A DNA stretch of 29,969 nt from an uncultured Collinsella sp. GTDB taxonomy: Bacteria > Actinomycetota > Coriobacteriia > Coriobacteriales > Coriobacteriaceae. A program made the position numbers and the translations under genes. The notes beneath the pieces are model-generated. The model saw only the letters and a list, made by a program, of their open reading frames with translations. It had not been told where the DNA came from and ran no database searches. The stretch spans positions 1-29,969 of the forward strand of contig UQZU01000027.1 in NCBI GenBank assembly GCA_900545665.1, read 5' to 3'. Positions 23,690-29,969 of the stretch are shown here, piece by piece (positions within the stretch are counted from its first letter, which is position 1; each line of letters opens with the position of its first letter).

Positions 23690-24661
23690 CTAGCTCGTGT
23701 AGCGCTCGCGGTAGGTGTTGCGCCTGGGCGCGGAGCCGTGGCTGCCGTGATGACGCGTGCGGGTCGCGGTGTTGGTTGCCGGCACGGCGCCGTGCTTGGA
23801 GCTGGCCTGCTTGGGCGGGATACCGCCGGCCTTGAGGATCTGCACCTCGCGATCGGTGAGCTCGCGCCACGAGCCCTTGGCCACGTCCTTGAGCTCCAGG
23901 CCGGCAAAGTTGCAGCGATGCAGGCGAATTACCGGGTGGTGGATCTTGCTCAGCATGCGCTTGACCTGGTTCTTGCGGCCCTCGCGGATGATGACCTCCA
24001 CGGCAGTGGTGCCGGGCTTAACGCCTTGCGGAGCCACCGCCTCGGCCTCGCGAGCGTTAATGACGCGGCAGATTGCCGGCTGGCACAGGCCGTCGTCGAG
24101 CTCAATGCCGCGACGGAGTGGTTCCAAGTTGCGATCGGTCAGGTGGCCGTCCACCAGCGCCTGGTAGGTCTTGTAAACGTGCTTGCTGGGATGCAGCAGG
24201 TCTTGCGACAGGTCGCCGTCAGTGGTAAAGAGCAAAAGGCCCGTGGTGTCGCGGTCCAGGCGACCCACCGGGAAGAGTCCCGGAAAGCGGTCGCGGGGAA
24301 CCAGATCCGCCACACAGGGACGCTCCTGCGGGTCGCTCATGGTGGTGAGGTAGCCAGTCGGCTTGTAGAGCATCAGGTACACGGCGCCCTGGTTGAGCTT
24401 GACGGGCATGCCGTCGACCTCGATCTGGTCGCGGTTGACGTCGACCTTGGTGCCCAGTTCGGTCGCGACCTCGCCGTTGACGGTCACGCGGCCGGCGGTC
24501 ATCAGGTCCTCCGAGCCGCGGCGGCTCGCCACGCCCGCGCGCGCCAAAAAGCGCTGCAGGCGCATGGTATGCGGGTAGACGGGCTGGGCGTCGCCTGTGG
24601 GCGTTGTGGCGCCCTCGGCGCTTGCGATGCGCGTCTCCCCTGCTTCGTTAGTCCTCGTCAT
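23690..24661 (-). CDS. rluB: 23S rRNA pseudouridine synthase, RluB/RsuA family
   Basis: 323 residues. An S4 RNA-binding domain (MRLQRFLARAGVASRRGSED, about 33-80) is followed by the RsuA-type catalytic domain with GRLDRDTTGLLLFT; Asp136 is the catalytic residue. The C-terminal 40 residues are basic and low complexity (KQASSKHG, RTRHHGSHG), probably a flexible RNA-contacting tail. The ATG at 24661 has GGAGG seven bases upstream and lies 14 bases inside the end of scpB. Whether the target is 23S (RluB) or 16S (RsuA) rRNA is inferred from the scpA, scpB, rluB order. Confidence 0.88.
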   Translation of the reverse strand: MTRTNEAGETRIASAEGATTPTGDAQPVYPHTMRLQRFLARAGVASRRGSEDLMTAGRVTVNGEVATELGTKVDVNRDQIEVDGMPVKLNQGAVYLMLYKPTGYLTTMSDPQERPCVADLVPRDRFPGLFPVGRLDRDTTGLLLFTTDGDLSQDLLHPSKHVYKTYQALVDGHLTDRNLEPLRRGIELDDGLCQPAICRVINAREAEAVAPQGVKPGTTAVEVIIREGRKNQVKRMLSKIHHPVIRLHRCNFAGLELKDVAKGSWRELTDREVQILKAGGIPPKQASSKHGAVPATNTATRTRHHGSHGSAPRRNTYRERYTS

Positions 24662-25367
24662 GCAAATCCTCCGAGGTAACACCGGTGGGCAGAAGCTCCT
24701 CGCCATCGGCGTCCTCAACATCGGTATCGATCAGTTCGCGCTCTTCGTCCAGATCCTCGGCCTGCTCCTCGAGCGTGGACTGAATGCTGCGGCCGCTCAG
24801 GCGCTCGCGGATAAACTGGCGCGACTGCTCGTCGGGGGCAAACTGTTCTAGATCGGGCAGATCGCGAGTGGAGCGCAGGCCGAACTTTTCCAAAAAGGCG
24901 TTGGTCGTGCCGTAGATGATGGCCTGACCGCGCTCGGGGTCGCGTCCGAGCTCTCGCACCAGGCCCTTGTCCACGAGCGACGCGATGACGCCGTCGGAGT
25001 TGACGCCGCGGATGCCCTTGACCACCTCACGCGTGACGGGCTGGTGGTAGGCGATGACGGCCAGGGTTTCGAGCGCCGCCTGCGACAGCTTTTGCGTGTC
25101 CCAGCTCAACACATAGGCCTCGACCACGTCGTGGTAGGCAGGGTGCGTAAACAGGCGCCAGCCGCCGGCGACCTCGCGCAGCTGAAAGCCGCGGTTGGCC
25201 TCCTCATACTCCACCTTGAGCTCGGCCAAAAGCGACGCGCACTCGCCCGGGGCGATATCCAGCGCACCTGCCAGCGCGGGTGCGCTCACGGGGTCGCTCG
25301 ACACCAGCAGGAGCGCCTCGAGGGCGCCTTTGAGGCTGTTTGCCTCCAGCGTGGAAAGGGTTGACAT
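24648..25367 (-). CDS. scpB: Segregation and condensation protein B
   Basis: 239 residues. Winged-helix kleisin-associated subunit of the SMC-ScpAB condensin. Typical segments are LKGALEALLLVSSDPVSA, GGWRLFTHP, LSQAALETLAVIAYHQPVTR and RGVNSDGVI. The acidic tail (about 200-239) is longer than in many ScpB proteins. It begins 11 bases after scpA with AGGAGC upstream, and its end overlaps rluB by 14 bases. The smc gene is not in the window. Confidence 0.95.
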   Translation of the reverse strand: MSTLSTLEANSLKGALEALLLVSSDPVSAPALAGALDIAPGECASLLAELKVEYEEANRGFQLREVAGGWRLFTHPAYHDVVEAYVLSWDTQKLSQAALETLAVIAYHQPVTREVVKGIRGVNSDGVIASLVDKGLVRELGRDPERGQAIIYGTTNAFLEKFGLRSTRDLPDLEQFAPDEQSRQFIRERLSGRSIQSTLEEQAEDLDEERELIDTDVEDADGEELLPTGVTSEDLHDED

Positions 25368-25378
25368 GGTTGCGGCTC

Positions 25379-26188
25379 CTATTCGGTGAGCTCGGGGCCC
25401 TCGCCGGGCACGTATGCCTCGGCGCCCTCGACGCGGTTGATTTGAATGGTTCCGAAGATCTCGTCCTGGCTCAGGGTGAGCGAGCCGCGCTTGGCGAGCT
25501 CGAGCATGGCCAGGAAGGTAACGACGAGCTGCTCGGTGGTGGCGTCGCCGTCCAGCAGCTCGCGGAAGGTGCAGGTTTGGTGCGCCATGGTAAAGCGGTC
25601 GACCGAGGCCACCGTCAGGTCGAGCGGCACGCGATGCGGTGCCACGTGCTCGGCCTCCAGCAGGAAGGTCTGGCGCTTGCCGTCCAAGTCGGCGCAGATG
25701 ACGGCAAGGCCACGCAGGGTGATGCCGGCCAGGTAGTCGGGCATAAGGCCTAGGAACTCGGGGTCGGGCCCGGCCACGCGCGGATGCATGCGGCTCTCGG
25801 CCTGCATACGCGCGCCAAGGGCTGCCGCCGCGCCCTTAAACTGCTTGTAGGCGATCAGGCGCTGAATCAGGACCTCGCGCAGGGCGTCGCCGTCAAGCGC
25901 GCTGAGTTCCTCGAGGTCTTCATCGTCCTCGTCATCATCGTCTGCCTTGCGCGGGGCCTCCTGGGGAACCAGCGAGGCTGCCTTAATGTCCAAAAGGGTT
26001 GCCGCGACCAGCAAAAAGTCGCTCGCCACGTCCAGGTCCAGCGCCTCGATGCGCTCGACCTCGGCAAGGTATTGCTCGGCCACCTCGCTGATCGAGATGG
26101 CGCCGATATCAACTTTTTGACGGGTTACCAGCTGCAGCAGCAGGTCGAACGGTCCGCTGTAGACCTGCGTCGACACGCGATACGACAT
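25379..26188 (-). CDS. scpA: Segregation and condensation protein A (kleisin)
   Basis: 269 residues. Kleisin subunit that bridges the two SMC heads. The N-terminus YSGPFDLLLQLVTRQKVDIGAI and ISEVAEQYL are the conserved SMC-neck binding helix region; ATLLDIKAASLVP follows. A D/E-rich linker (DDDDEDDEDLEEL) lies near residue 95. The ATG at 26188 follows AAAGGAGG. An 84-base gap separates it from the protease gene and holds two small inverted repeats (26239-26257 and one around 26208-26222) but no clear terminator. It is the first gene of the tightly packed run to coaBC. Confidence 0.93.
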   Translation of the reverse strand: MSYRVSTQVYSGPFDLLLQLVTRQKVDIGAISISEVAEQYLAEVERIEALDLDVASDFLLVAATLLDIKAASLVPQEAPRKADDDDEDDEDLEELSALDGDALREVLIQRLIAYKQFKGAAAALGARMQAESRMHPRVAGPDPEFLGLMPDYLAGITLRGLAVICADLDGKRQTFLLEAEHVAPHRVPLDLTVASVDRFTMAHQTCTFRELLDGDATTEQLVVTFLAMLELAKRGSLTLSQDEIFGTIQINRVEGAEAYVPGEGPELTE

Positions 26189-26272
26189 CTTCGACCTCCT
26201 TTGACGGCGCCTTCGCGGCGCGGTTTGGGTGCATGTTGCGACCGTTTTGCACGGTCGACCTGTAAGTTTACC

Positions 26273-26956
26273 TTAGATGCCGGCGATTGCGAAGTTGAGC
26301 AGCCACTCGGCCAGCGGATACACGGTAACGTCGAAATAGCGACCGATCACGTCGATGCCGGTCCACATGGGCAGCAGGTACAGCACCAGGATGAGGATGG
26401 GCATGGCGTATTGCTGTAGGCGGTAGTAGTTAGCGAGCGCCTTGCCCTTGAGGAACGGCACGATGATCGATGAGCCGTCGAGCGGCGGGATCGGGATGAG
26501 GTTAAAGAACGCGAGCGACAGATTGACCACGATAAAGGTGGCGCCGAAATTCATGATTTGGGACGCCACGGCAAAGGACATGCTGGTGTAGAGGTTGCCG
26601 TACGCTGCGTGCATGAGGGCGGCTGCGAGACACGCGAGCGCGATGTTCAATGCGGGGCCGGCTGCGCTCACCAGGACCTCGTCGCGCTTGGGGTGCTTGA
26701 GGTTGTTGAGGTACACGGGCACGGGCTTGGCGAAGGCGAACACCGGGCCGCCGGCCGCGAGCATAAGCAGCGGCAGGAGAATGGTGCCGAACGGGTCGAT
26801 GTGGTTGAGCGGGTTGAGTGAGACGCGGCCGCGCGAACGGGCCGTCTTGTCGCCGAGCGCCCAGGCCGCGGCGGCGTGCGCGCTTTCGTGGATGACGATG
26901 GCAACGATGACGGCGACGGCGCTGGCGAGCAGGTTCATGAAGTAGCTGCTGGACAT
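26273..26956 (-). CDS. M50-family membrane metalloprotease (rhomboid-independent, site-2 type)
   Basis: 227 residues with about five membrane segments. The zinc motif HESAH (His23 to His27) is inside the first helix, and the third ligand lies in NLIPIPPLDG (Asp160). This is the short S2P form without a PDZ domain, as in the YwhC/SpoIVFB-like group found across Gram-positive bacteria. The start at 26956 follows AGGGGAT. It lies 9 bases after the small membrane protein gene. Natural substrates are unknown. Genes of this type are frequently found directly upstream of scpA, which agrees with the layout here. Confidence 0.88.
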   Translation of the reverse strand: MSSSYFMNLLASAVAVIVAIVIHESAHAAAAWALGDKTARSRGRVSLNPLNHIDPFGTILLPLLMLAAGGPVFAFAKPVPVYLNNLKHPKRDEVLVSAAGPALNIALACLAAALMHAAYGNLYTSMSFAVASQIMNFGATFIVVNLSLAFFNLIPIPPLDGSSIIVPFLKGKALANYYRLQQYAMPILILVLYLLPMWTGIDVIGRYFDVTVYPLAEWLLNFAIAGI

Positions 26957-26965
26957 ATCGATCCC

Positions 26966-27262
26966 CTAGCGGACGCGGCGCGAAGCACGCGTGAGCAGGT
27001 AGTCGGCCACAAACAGGATGACGGACACGATGGCGTAATCCAAGCGGAACACGCCGCCAAAGGGCGACGTGATGACGCCGTAGCCGGCGATGGCGCTCGG
27101 CAGTGCACGCGAAAGCTCGACGACAAAGCCCACAATCTGCAGCTTGGCGGTGAGGCCGTTAAAGCACAGCAGCACGGTCATCGCGCTCATAAAGATGCCG
27201 CAGATGCGACAAGCGATGGCGATGATGCTCATCGCCACGGCAGCGGCCTTACGAGAGTTCAC
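26966..27262 (-). CDS. Small two-helix membrane protein of unknown function
   Basis: 98 residues from a GTG at 27262, with AGAGGAG eight bases upstream. Two hydrophobic stretches are visible (about 10-35 and 75-90), with a moderately hydrophobic segment between (41-60). The last eight residues are strongly basic (TRASRRVR), so the C-terminus is probably cytoplasmic. No family recognised. The longer open frame upstream is antisense-like filler within the ABC-F gene. It overlaps the ABC-F stop by 14 bases and precedes the M50 protease by 9, so the three are likely cotranscribed. Confidence 0.65.
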   Translation of the reverse strand: MNSRKAAAVAMSIIAIACRICGIFMSAMTVLLCFNGLTAKLQIVGFVVELSRALPSAIAGYGVITSPFGGVFRLDYAIVSVILFVADYLLTRASRRVR

Positions 27263-29285
27263 GCGCGGTCTCCTCTTCGATCTGGGTGGAAAGCTCCAGC
27301 CATTCGTCCTCGAGCTTGGGCAGCTCTTGCTTAAGGCTGTTATATTCCCCCAGCGCGGCGTTGAACTTGTCCTGATCGGCATAAAGCTCTTCGCTGGCCA
27401 TCAATTCCATAAGCTCGTCATAGCGGGCGCGCTTTTTGTCCAGCTCCGCCTCGATCTTCTTAAGCTGGTTGCGCACGCCCTTAAGCTTTTTGTTGAGCGC
27501 AGCGCGGGCCTGGGCCTCGGCGCGCTTTTGCTCCTTGGTCTTTTTGCCCTCGGCCGGCTTGGGGGCCGTAGCAGGGCTGCTGGCCTGGGCGGCGTTGGCA
27601 GGCTTGGTGCTCTTGCTCGCCGCCGGCGCGCTCTCCCCTGCCGCCTCGGCGGCGGCGCGGGCTGCGAGGTCCTCGCGCTTGTAGAGGTAGTAGTCGTAGT
27701 CGCCGTCGTAGACCGTGACCTTGCCGTCGCGGATGTCGATGATGCGGTTGGCCACGGCGCGTACTAAGTGCTCGTCGTGGCTGATAAGCACGATGGTACC
27801 GGGGAAGTTTTGCAGGGCGTTCTCGAGCATGTCCACCGAGTCGATGTCCAGGTGGTTGGTGGGCTCGTCCAGGCACAGGAGTGCCTCGGGGGCCACGAGC
27901 ATTTTGGCGAGCGCCAGGCGCGCCTTTTCGCCGCCGGAGAGGACGCGGACCTGCTTTTCGATTGCATCGTTGTCGCTAAACAAGAAGGCGCCCAGCAGGC
28001 TGCGCTGCTGCGGCACGGTCCACTTGGGCGTGACGGTGTCGATCTCTTGCAGGACGGTGTTGGACTCGGTCATGCCCTCGAGCGCGTGCTGGGCATAGTA
28101 GGCGACGCCGACGTTGGTGCCCAGGTCGCGCGTGCCGGTAGTGGGCGGCTCCAGGCCAGCGAGGATCTTCATGAGGGTGGACTTACCGGCGCCGTTAGGG
28201 CCGACGAGCGCCACGTGCTCGCCGCGATAGAGCTTGAGGTCGATATCGCTGTAGATGTGCTTGTTGCCGTAGGACTTGGACACGCCCTCCAGGCCCACGA
28301 CCATGTCGCCAGAGCGCGGCGGGTCGGGGAACTTAAAGTCGATGTGCTTATGGCCCTCGGGCAGGATGACGAGCTCCTTTTTGATCTGCTCGATCTTGCG
28401 GATGCGCTCCTGCGCCTGGGCGGCCTTGGTGGGCTTGTAGCGGAACTTGTCGACGAAGACCTGCATGTGGGCGATGTCGCGCTCCTGCGCGGCTCGCTTG
28501 GCGCGCATCTGCTCCAGGTTGTCCTCGCGCTGCTTGAGGTAGCTGCTGTAGTTGCCGGTGTAGGTGGTCACGCGGCGGTTCTCGAGCGCGGCGACGTGGT
28601 CGACGCAGGCGTCCATGAAGGCGCGGTCGTGGCTGACGATGAGCACGGCGCCGTCGTAGTTGGCGATAAAGCCGCGCAGCCATTGGACACTTTCGAGGTC
28701 TAGGTGGTTGGTGGGCTCGTCAAGAAGCAGCAGGTCGGGGTGGCGCAGGAAGAGCTTAGCCAGCGCGATACGCATCTGCCAGCCGCCCGAGAACTCGGAG
28801 CACGGGCGCTCAAAGTCGGTAACCTTGAAACCCAGGCCGGACAGGATCTTGCGGGCGTTGCTCTCGAGCTCGTAGCCGCCCAGATGCTCAAAGCGGTCCT
28901 GGACCTGGCCGTACTCGTTAAGGAGTGCGTCGACGTCCTTGCCCTGCTCGGAAAGCTCGGTGATCTGAGCCTGCAGCTCGTTGGCGCGTTCGCCCATGCG
29001 GCGGATTTCCTTGGCGGCGGCCATGACCTCAGCGAGGATCGTGGTGTCCTTTTGCTCCAGGTTGGTTTCCTGCTCGAGGTAGCCCACCTGGCAGTCTTTT
29101 GCGTACTGGATCTGGCCGGCGTCGGGGCTGTCGATGCCCATGATGATCTTGAGCATGGTGGTTTTGCCGGCGCCGTTGGGTCCCACGAGCGCAAAACGCT
29201 CGCCGGGGTTGATCTGGAAGGACGCGCCGCTAAAGAGGACGCGCGCGCCGAAGCTTTTTTCGATCTTGTCGACCAGGAGGATCAT
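27249..29285 (-). CDS. ABC-F family ATPase (ribosome-associated)
   Basis: 678 residues with two ABC domains and no membrane segments. Domain 1: Walker A GPNGAGKT (35-42), signature SGGWQMRIAL, Walker B LLLLDEPTNHLDLES. A linker of charged helices with KPTKAAQAQERIRKIEQ (the P-site tRNA interaction motif region of ABC-F) follows. Domain 2: GPNGAGKST, LSGGEKARLAL and LLCLDEPTNHLD. The C-terminus is an A/P/K linker and a coiled coil (about 590-675), like Uup or YdiF/ABCF3. These proteins act on stalled or starting ribosomes; some give antibiotic resistance but nothing here points to that. The ATG at 29285 has only AAAGG at 9 bases. The first 25 bases of the gene are duplicated at 29801-29825. 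Confidence 0.93.
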   Translation of the reverse strand: MILLVDKIEKSFGARVLFSGASFQINPGERFALVGPNGAGKTTMLKIIMGIDSPDAGQIQYAKDCQVGYLEQETNLEQKDTTILAEVMAAAKEIRRMGERANELQAQITELSEQGKDVDALLNEYGQVQDRFEHLGGYELESNARKILSGLGFKVTDFERPCSEFSGGWQMRIALAKLFLRHPDLLLLDEPTNHLDLESVQWLRGFIANYDGAVLIVSHDRAFMDACVDHVAALENRRVTTYTGNYSSYLKQREDNLEQMRAKRAAQERDIAHMQVFVDKFRYKPTKAAQAQERIRKIEQIKKELVILPEGHKHIDFKFPDPPRSGDMVVGLEGVSKSYGNKHIYSDIDLKLYRGEHVALVGPNGAGKSTLMKILAGLEPPTTGTRDLGTNVGVAYYAQHALEGMTESNTVLQEIDTVTPKWTVPQQRSLLGAFLFSDNDAIEKQVRVLSGGEKARLALAKMLVAPEALLCLDEPTNHLDIDSVDMLENALQNFPGTIVLISHDEHLVRAVANRIIDIRDGKVTVYDGDYDYYLYKREDLAARAAAEAAGESAPAASKSTKPANAAQASSPATAPKPAEGKKTKEQKRAEAQARAALNKKLKGVRNQLKKIEAELDKKRARYDELMELMASEELYADQDKFNAALGEYNSLKQELPKLEDEWLELSTQIEEETARELS

Positions 29286-29429
29286 GGTGCCGCCTTTGAC
29301 CTTGTGTTCCTATATGAAAAAAGGCCCCAACTTGCGTTGGAGCCTCATTCAATGCTCGGGTGGAGACGAGGGGGATCGAACCCCTGACCTCTTGACTGCC
29401 AGTCAAGCGCTCTCCCAGCTGAGCTACGC
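29261..29429. repeat. Direct repeat, copy 1 (169 bp)
   Basis: Identical to 29801-29969 as far as the window goes. It covers the first 25 bases of the ABC-F gene, its leader, the tRNA-Ala terminator and most of the tRNA-Ala. The base before each copy differs (T at 29260, A at 29800), which marks the left boundary. The offset is 540 bases. Confidence 0.97.
29322..29345 (-). terminator. Terminator of tRNA-Ala, copy 1
   Basis: On the minus strand AGGCTCCAAC pairs with GTTGGGGCCT (one G-T) around GCAA, followed by TTTTTTC. It separates the tRNA from the ABC-F gene, which starts 37 bases on. Confidence 0.88.
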
Positions 29430-29433
29430 CCCC
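29361..29433 (-). tRNA. tRNA-Ala (GGC), copy 1
   Basis: 73 bases, CCA not encoded. The acceptor GGGGGCG pairs with CGTCTCC using two G-T pairs. The anticodon stem TTGAC/GTCAA encloses TGGCAGT (anticodon GGC). The T arm has GGTTCGATCCC. A promoter lies 13-41 bases upstream and a terminator 15 bases downstream. Confidence 0.94.
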
Positions 29434-29445
29434 GTGCGAAGAAGT

Positions 29446-29474
29446 ACTATACGGGAACTCCCCCGCCGATGCAA
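29446..29474 (-). promoter_or_regulatory. Promoter for tRNA-Ala copy 1
   Basis: On the minus strand TTGCAT (29474-29469), a 17-base spacer and TATAGT (29451-29446), ending 12 bases before the tRNA. Transcription would start within about 5 bases of the mature 5' end. Confidence 0.6.
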
Positions 29475-29580
29475 GGACAATTTTGGAAAAACTTTCCTGG
29501 GGCGGCGGCATCGCAGGCGGCCGACCGAGGGCGCCCGGAAGTGAGCAAGCAGGCTATTTGCAAGTGAAAACTAATGCCAT

Positions 29581-29618
29581 GAAAAAGAAAACAGGCCAGA
29601 CATATTGCCTGACCTGTT
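29581..29618 (-). terminator. Terminator of tRNA-Met/Ile2
   Basis: Arms around 29590-29602 and 29606-29618 form a 12-13 bp stem (AACAGGTCAGGC with GTCTGGCCTGTT, two G-T), followed on the minus strand by TTCTTTTTC. It lies 8 bases past the tRNA CCA. Confidence 0.85.
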
Positions 29619-29626
29619 GAAAAACC

Positions 29627-29702
29627 TGGTGGGCCCTCCGGGATTCGAACCCAGAACCCAGGGATTATGAGTCCCCTGCGCTAACCGTTGCGCCAAGAGC
29701 CC
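29627..29702 (-). tRNA. tRNA with CAT anticodon (elongator Met or Ile2)
   Basis: 76 bases with encoded CCA. The acceptor GGGCTCT pairs with AGGGCCC, and the anticodon loop is CTCATAA. Base 1 is paired, so it is not the initiator. The C4-G69 pair is compatible with the lysidine-modified Ile2 type, but the sequence does not decide between Met and Ile2. Confidence 0.9.
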
Positions 29703-29767
29703 TTATAAAGTGGCACTTGCAGTTGGGGTAGCAGAACAGCCTCCAACGCTTTGAACCACGTCGTGAA

Positions 29768-29796
29768 ATACTACCATGCACGCGACACCTGTTCAA
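29768..29796 (-). promoter_or_regulatory. Promoter for tRNA-Met/Ile2
   Basis: On the minus strand TTGAAC (29796-29791), a 17-base spacer and TAGTAT (29773-29768). The -35 element lies only four bases from the boundary of the 29801 repeat copy, so the duplication joint falls immediately upstream of this promoter. Confidence 0.6.
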
Positions 29797-29861
29797 CGCA
29801 CGATCTTGTCGACCAGGAGGATCATGGTGCCGCCTTTGACCTTGTGTTCCTATATGAAAAA

Positions 29862-29885
29862 AGGCCCCAACTTGCGTTGGAGCCT
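29862..29885 (-). terminator. Terminator of tRNA-Ala, copy 2
   Basis: Same hairpin and T-run as at 29322-29345, within the second repeat copy. It ends tRNA-Ala copy 2 ahead of the ABC-F stub and the tRNA-Met promoter. Confidence 0.85.
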
Positions 29886-29900
29886 CATTCAATGCTCGGG

Positions 29901-29969
29901 TGGAGACGAGGGGGATCGAACCCCTGACCTCTTGACTGCCAGTCAAGCGCTCTCCCAGCTGAGCTACGC
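29901..29969 (-). tRNA. tRNA-Ala (GGC), copy 2, partial
   Basis: Identical to tRNA-Ala copy 1 over the 69 bases visible; the first four bases of the tRNA lie outside the window. The anticodon is GGC. Confidence 0.9.

Larger units (their letters stand above)
29801..29969. repeat. Direct repeat, copy 2 (at least 169 bp, cut by window end)
   Basis: Base-for-base equal to 29261-29429. It contains the first 25 bases of an ABC-F gene that goes no further, a terminator (29862-29885) and a partial tRNA-Ala. The repeat is still running at the last base of the window. Confidence 0.97.

Noticed and set aside
29665..29946. Minus-strand open frame over tRNA genes
   Set aside because: It translates tRNA-Ala, its terminator and the ABC-F stub; the same peptide arises from copy 1. 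Not a protein.

Overview
The window reads as chromosomal DNA from a Coriobacteriia actinobacterium, most likely Collinsella or a close relative. The basis is a fairly high-GC Gram-positive gene set, a pgsA / FHA / MerR cluster of the actinobacterial type, a dense housekeeping operon, and proteins of Collinsella-like character. This assignment is inference from content; no 16S gene or database match was available.

Layout. (1) 1-4440: a glycolipid glycosyltransferase (minus) diverges from trxB (plus). A DUF1836 regulator (plus) follows and converges on a DegV lipid-binding protein (minus). Clear hairpin terminators separate these units. (2) 4455-8338: a probable minus-strand operon pgsA, FHA protein, MerR regulator, apt, NlpC/P60 hydrolase, with a candidate promoter ahead of pgsA and a terminator after the hydrolase. 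(3) 8339-12050: an accessory, gene-poor stretch ending at tRNA-Pro. It holds a short-chain dehydrogenase with very GC-biased codons, an IS30-type transposase remnant, a 320-residue HTH protein, a truncated gamma-glutamylcyclotransferase-like gene, and a tRNA-proximal set of direct repeats that looks like an old integration junction. (4) 12208-26188: a run of fifteen minus-strand genes with overlaps or very short gaps (scpA, scpB, rluB, cmk, plsC, ispH, DUF512 radical SAM, der, plsY, gpsA, rpe, cysteine desulfurase, Nif3-like, zinc-ribbon protein, coaBC). (5) 26273-29969: an M50 membrane protease, a small membrane protein, an ABC-F ATPase, then tRNA-Ala, tRNA-Met/Ile2 and a second tRNA-Ala cut by the window edge. 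The last 169 bases exactly repeat 29261-29429.

How the genes fit together. Membrane lipid synthesis is the main theme: gpsA makes glycerol-3-phosphate, plsY and plsC acylate it to phosphatidic acid, pgsA is a head-group transferase, and the first gene probably glycosylates diacylglycerol. A second theme is Fe-S chemistry: a cysteine desulfurase shares an operon with two Fe-S enzymes, IspH and the DUF512 protein. A third is chromosome and envelope management (ScpA/ScpB, Der, a possible FtsR-like MerR protein, a peptidoglycan hydrolase).

I did not find a convincing new multi-gene system. The observations most worth checking are the GarA-like threonine motif in the FHA protein, an Asp-to-Glu change in the catalytic motif of PlsC, the 540-bp tandem unit carrying tRNA genes, and the junction next to tRNA-Pro with helically phased repeats.
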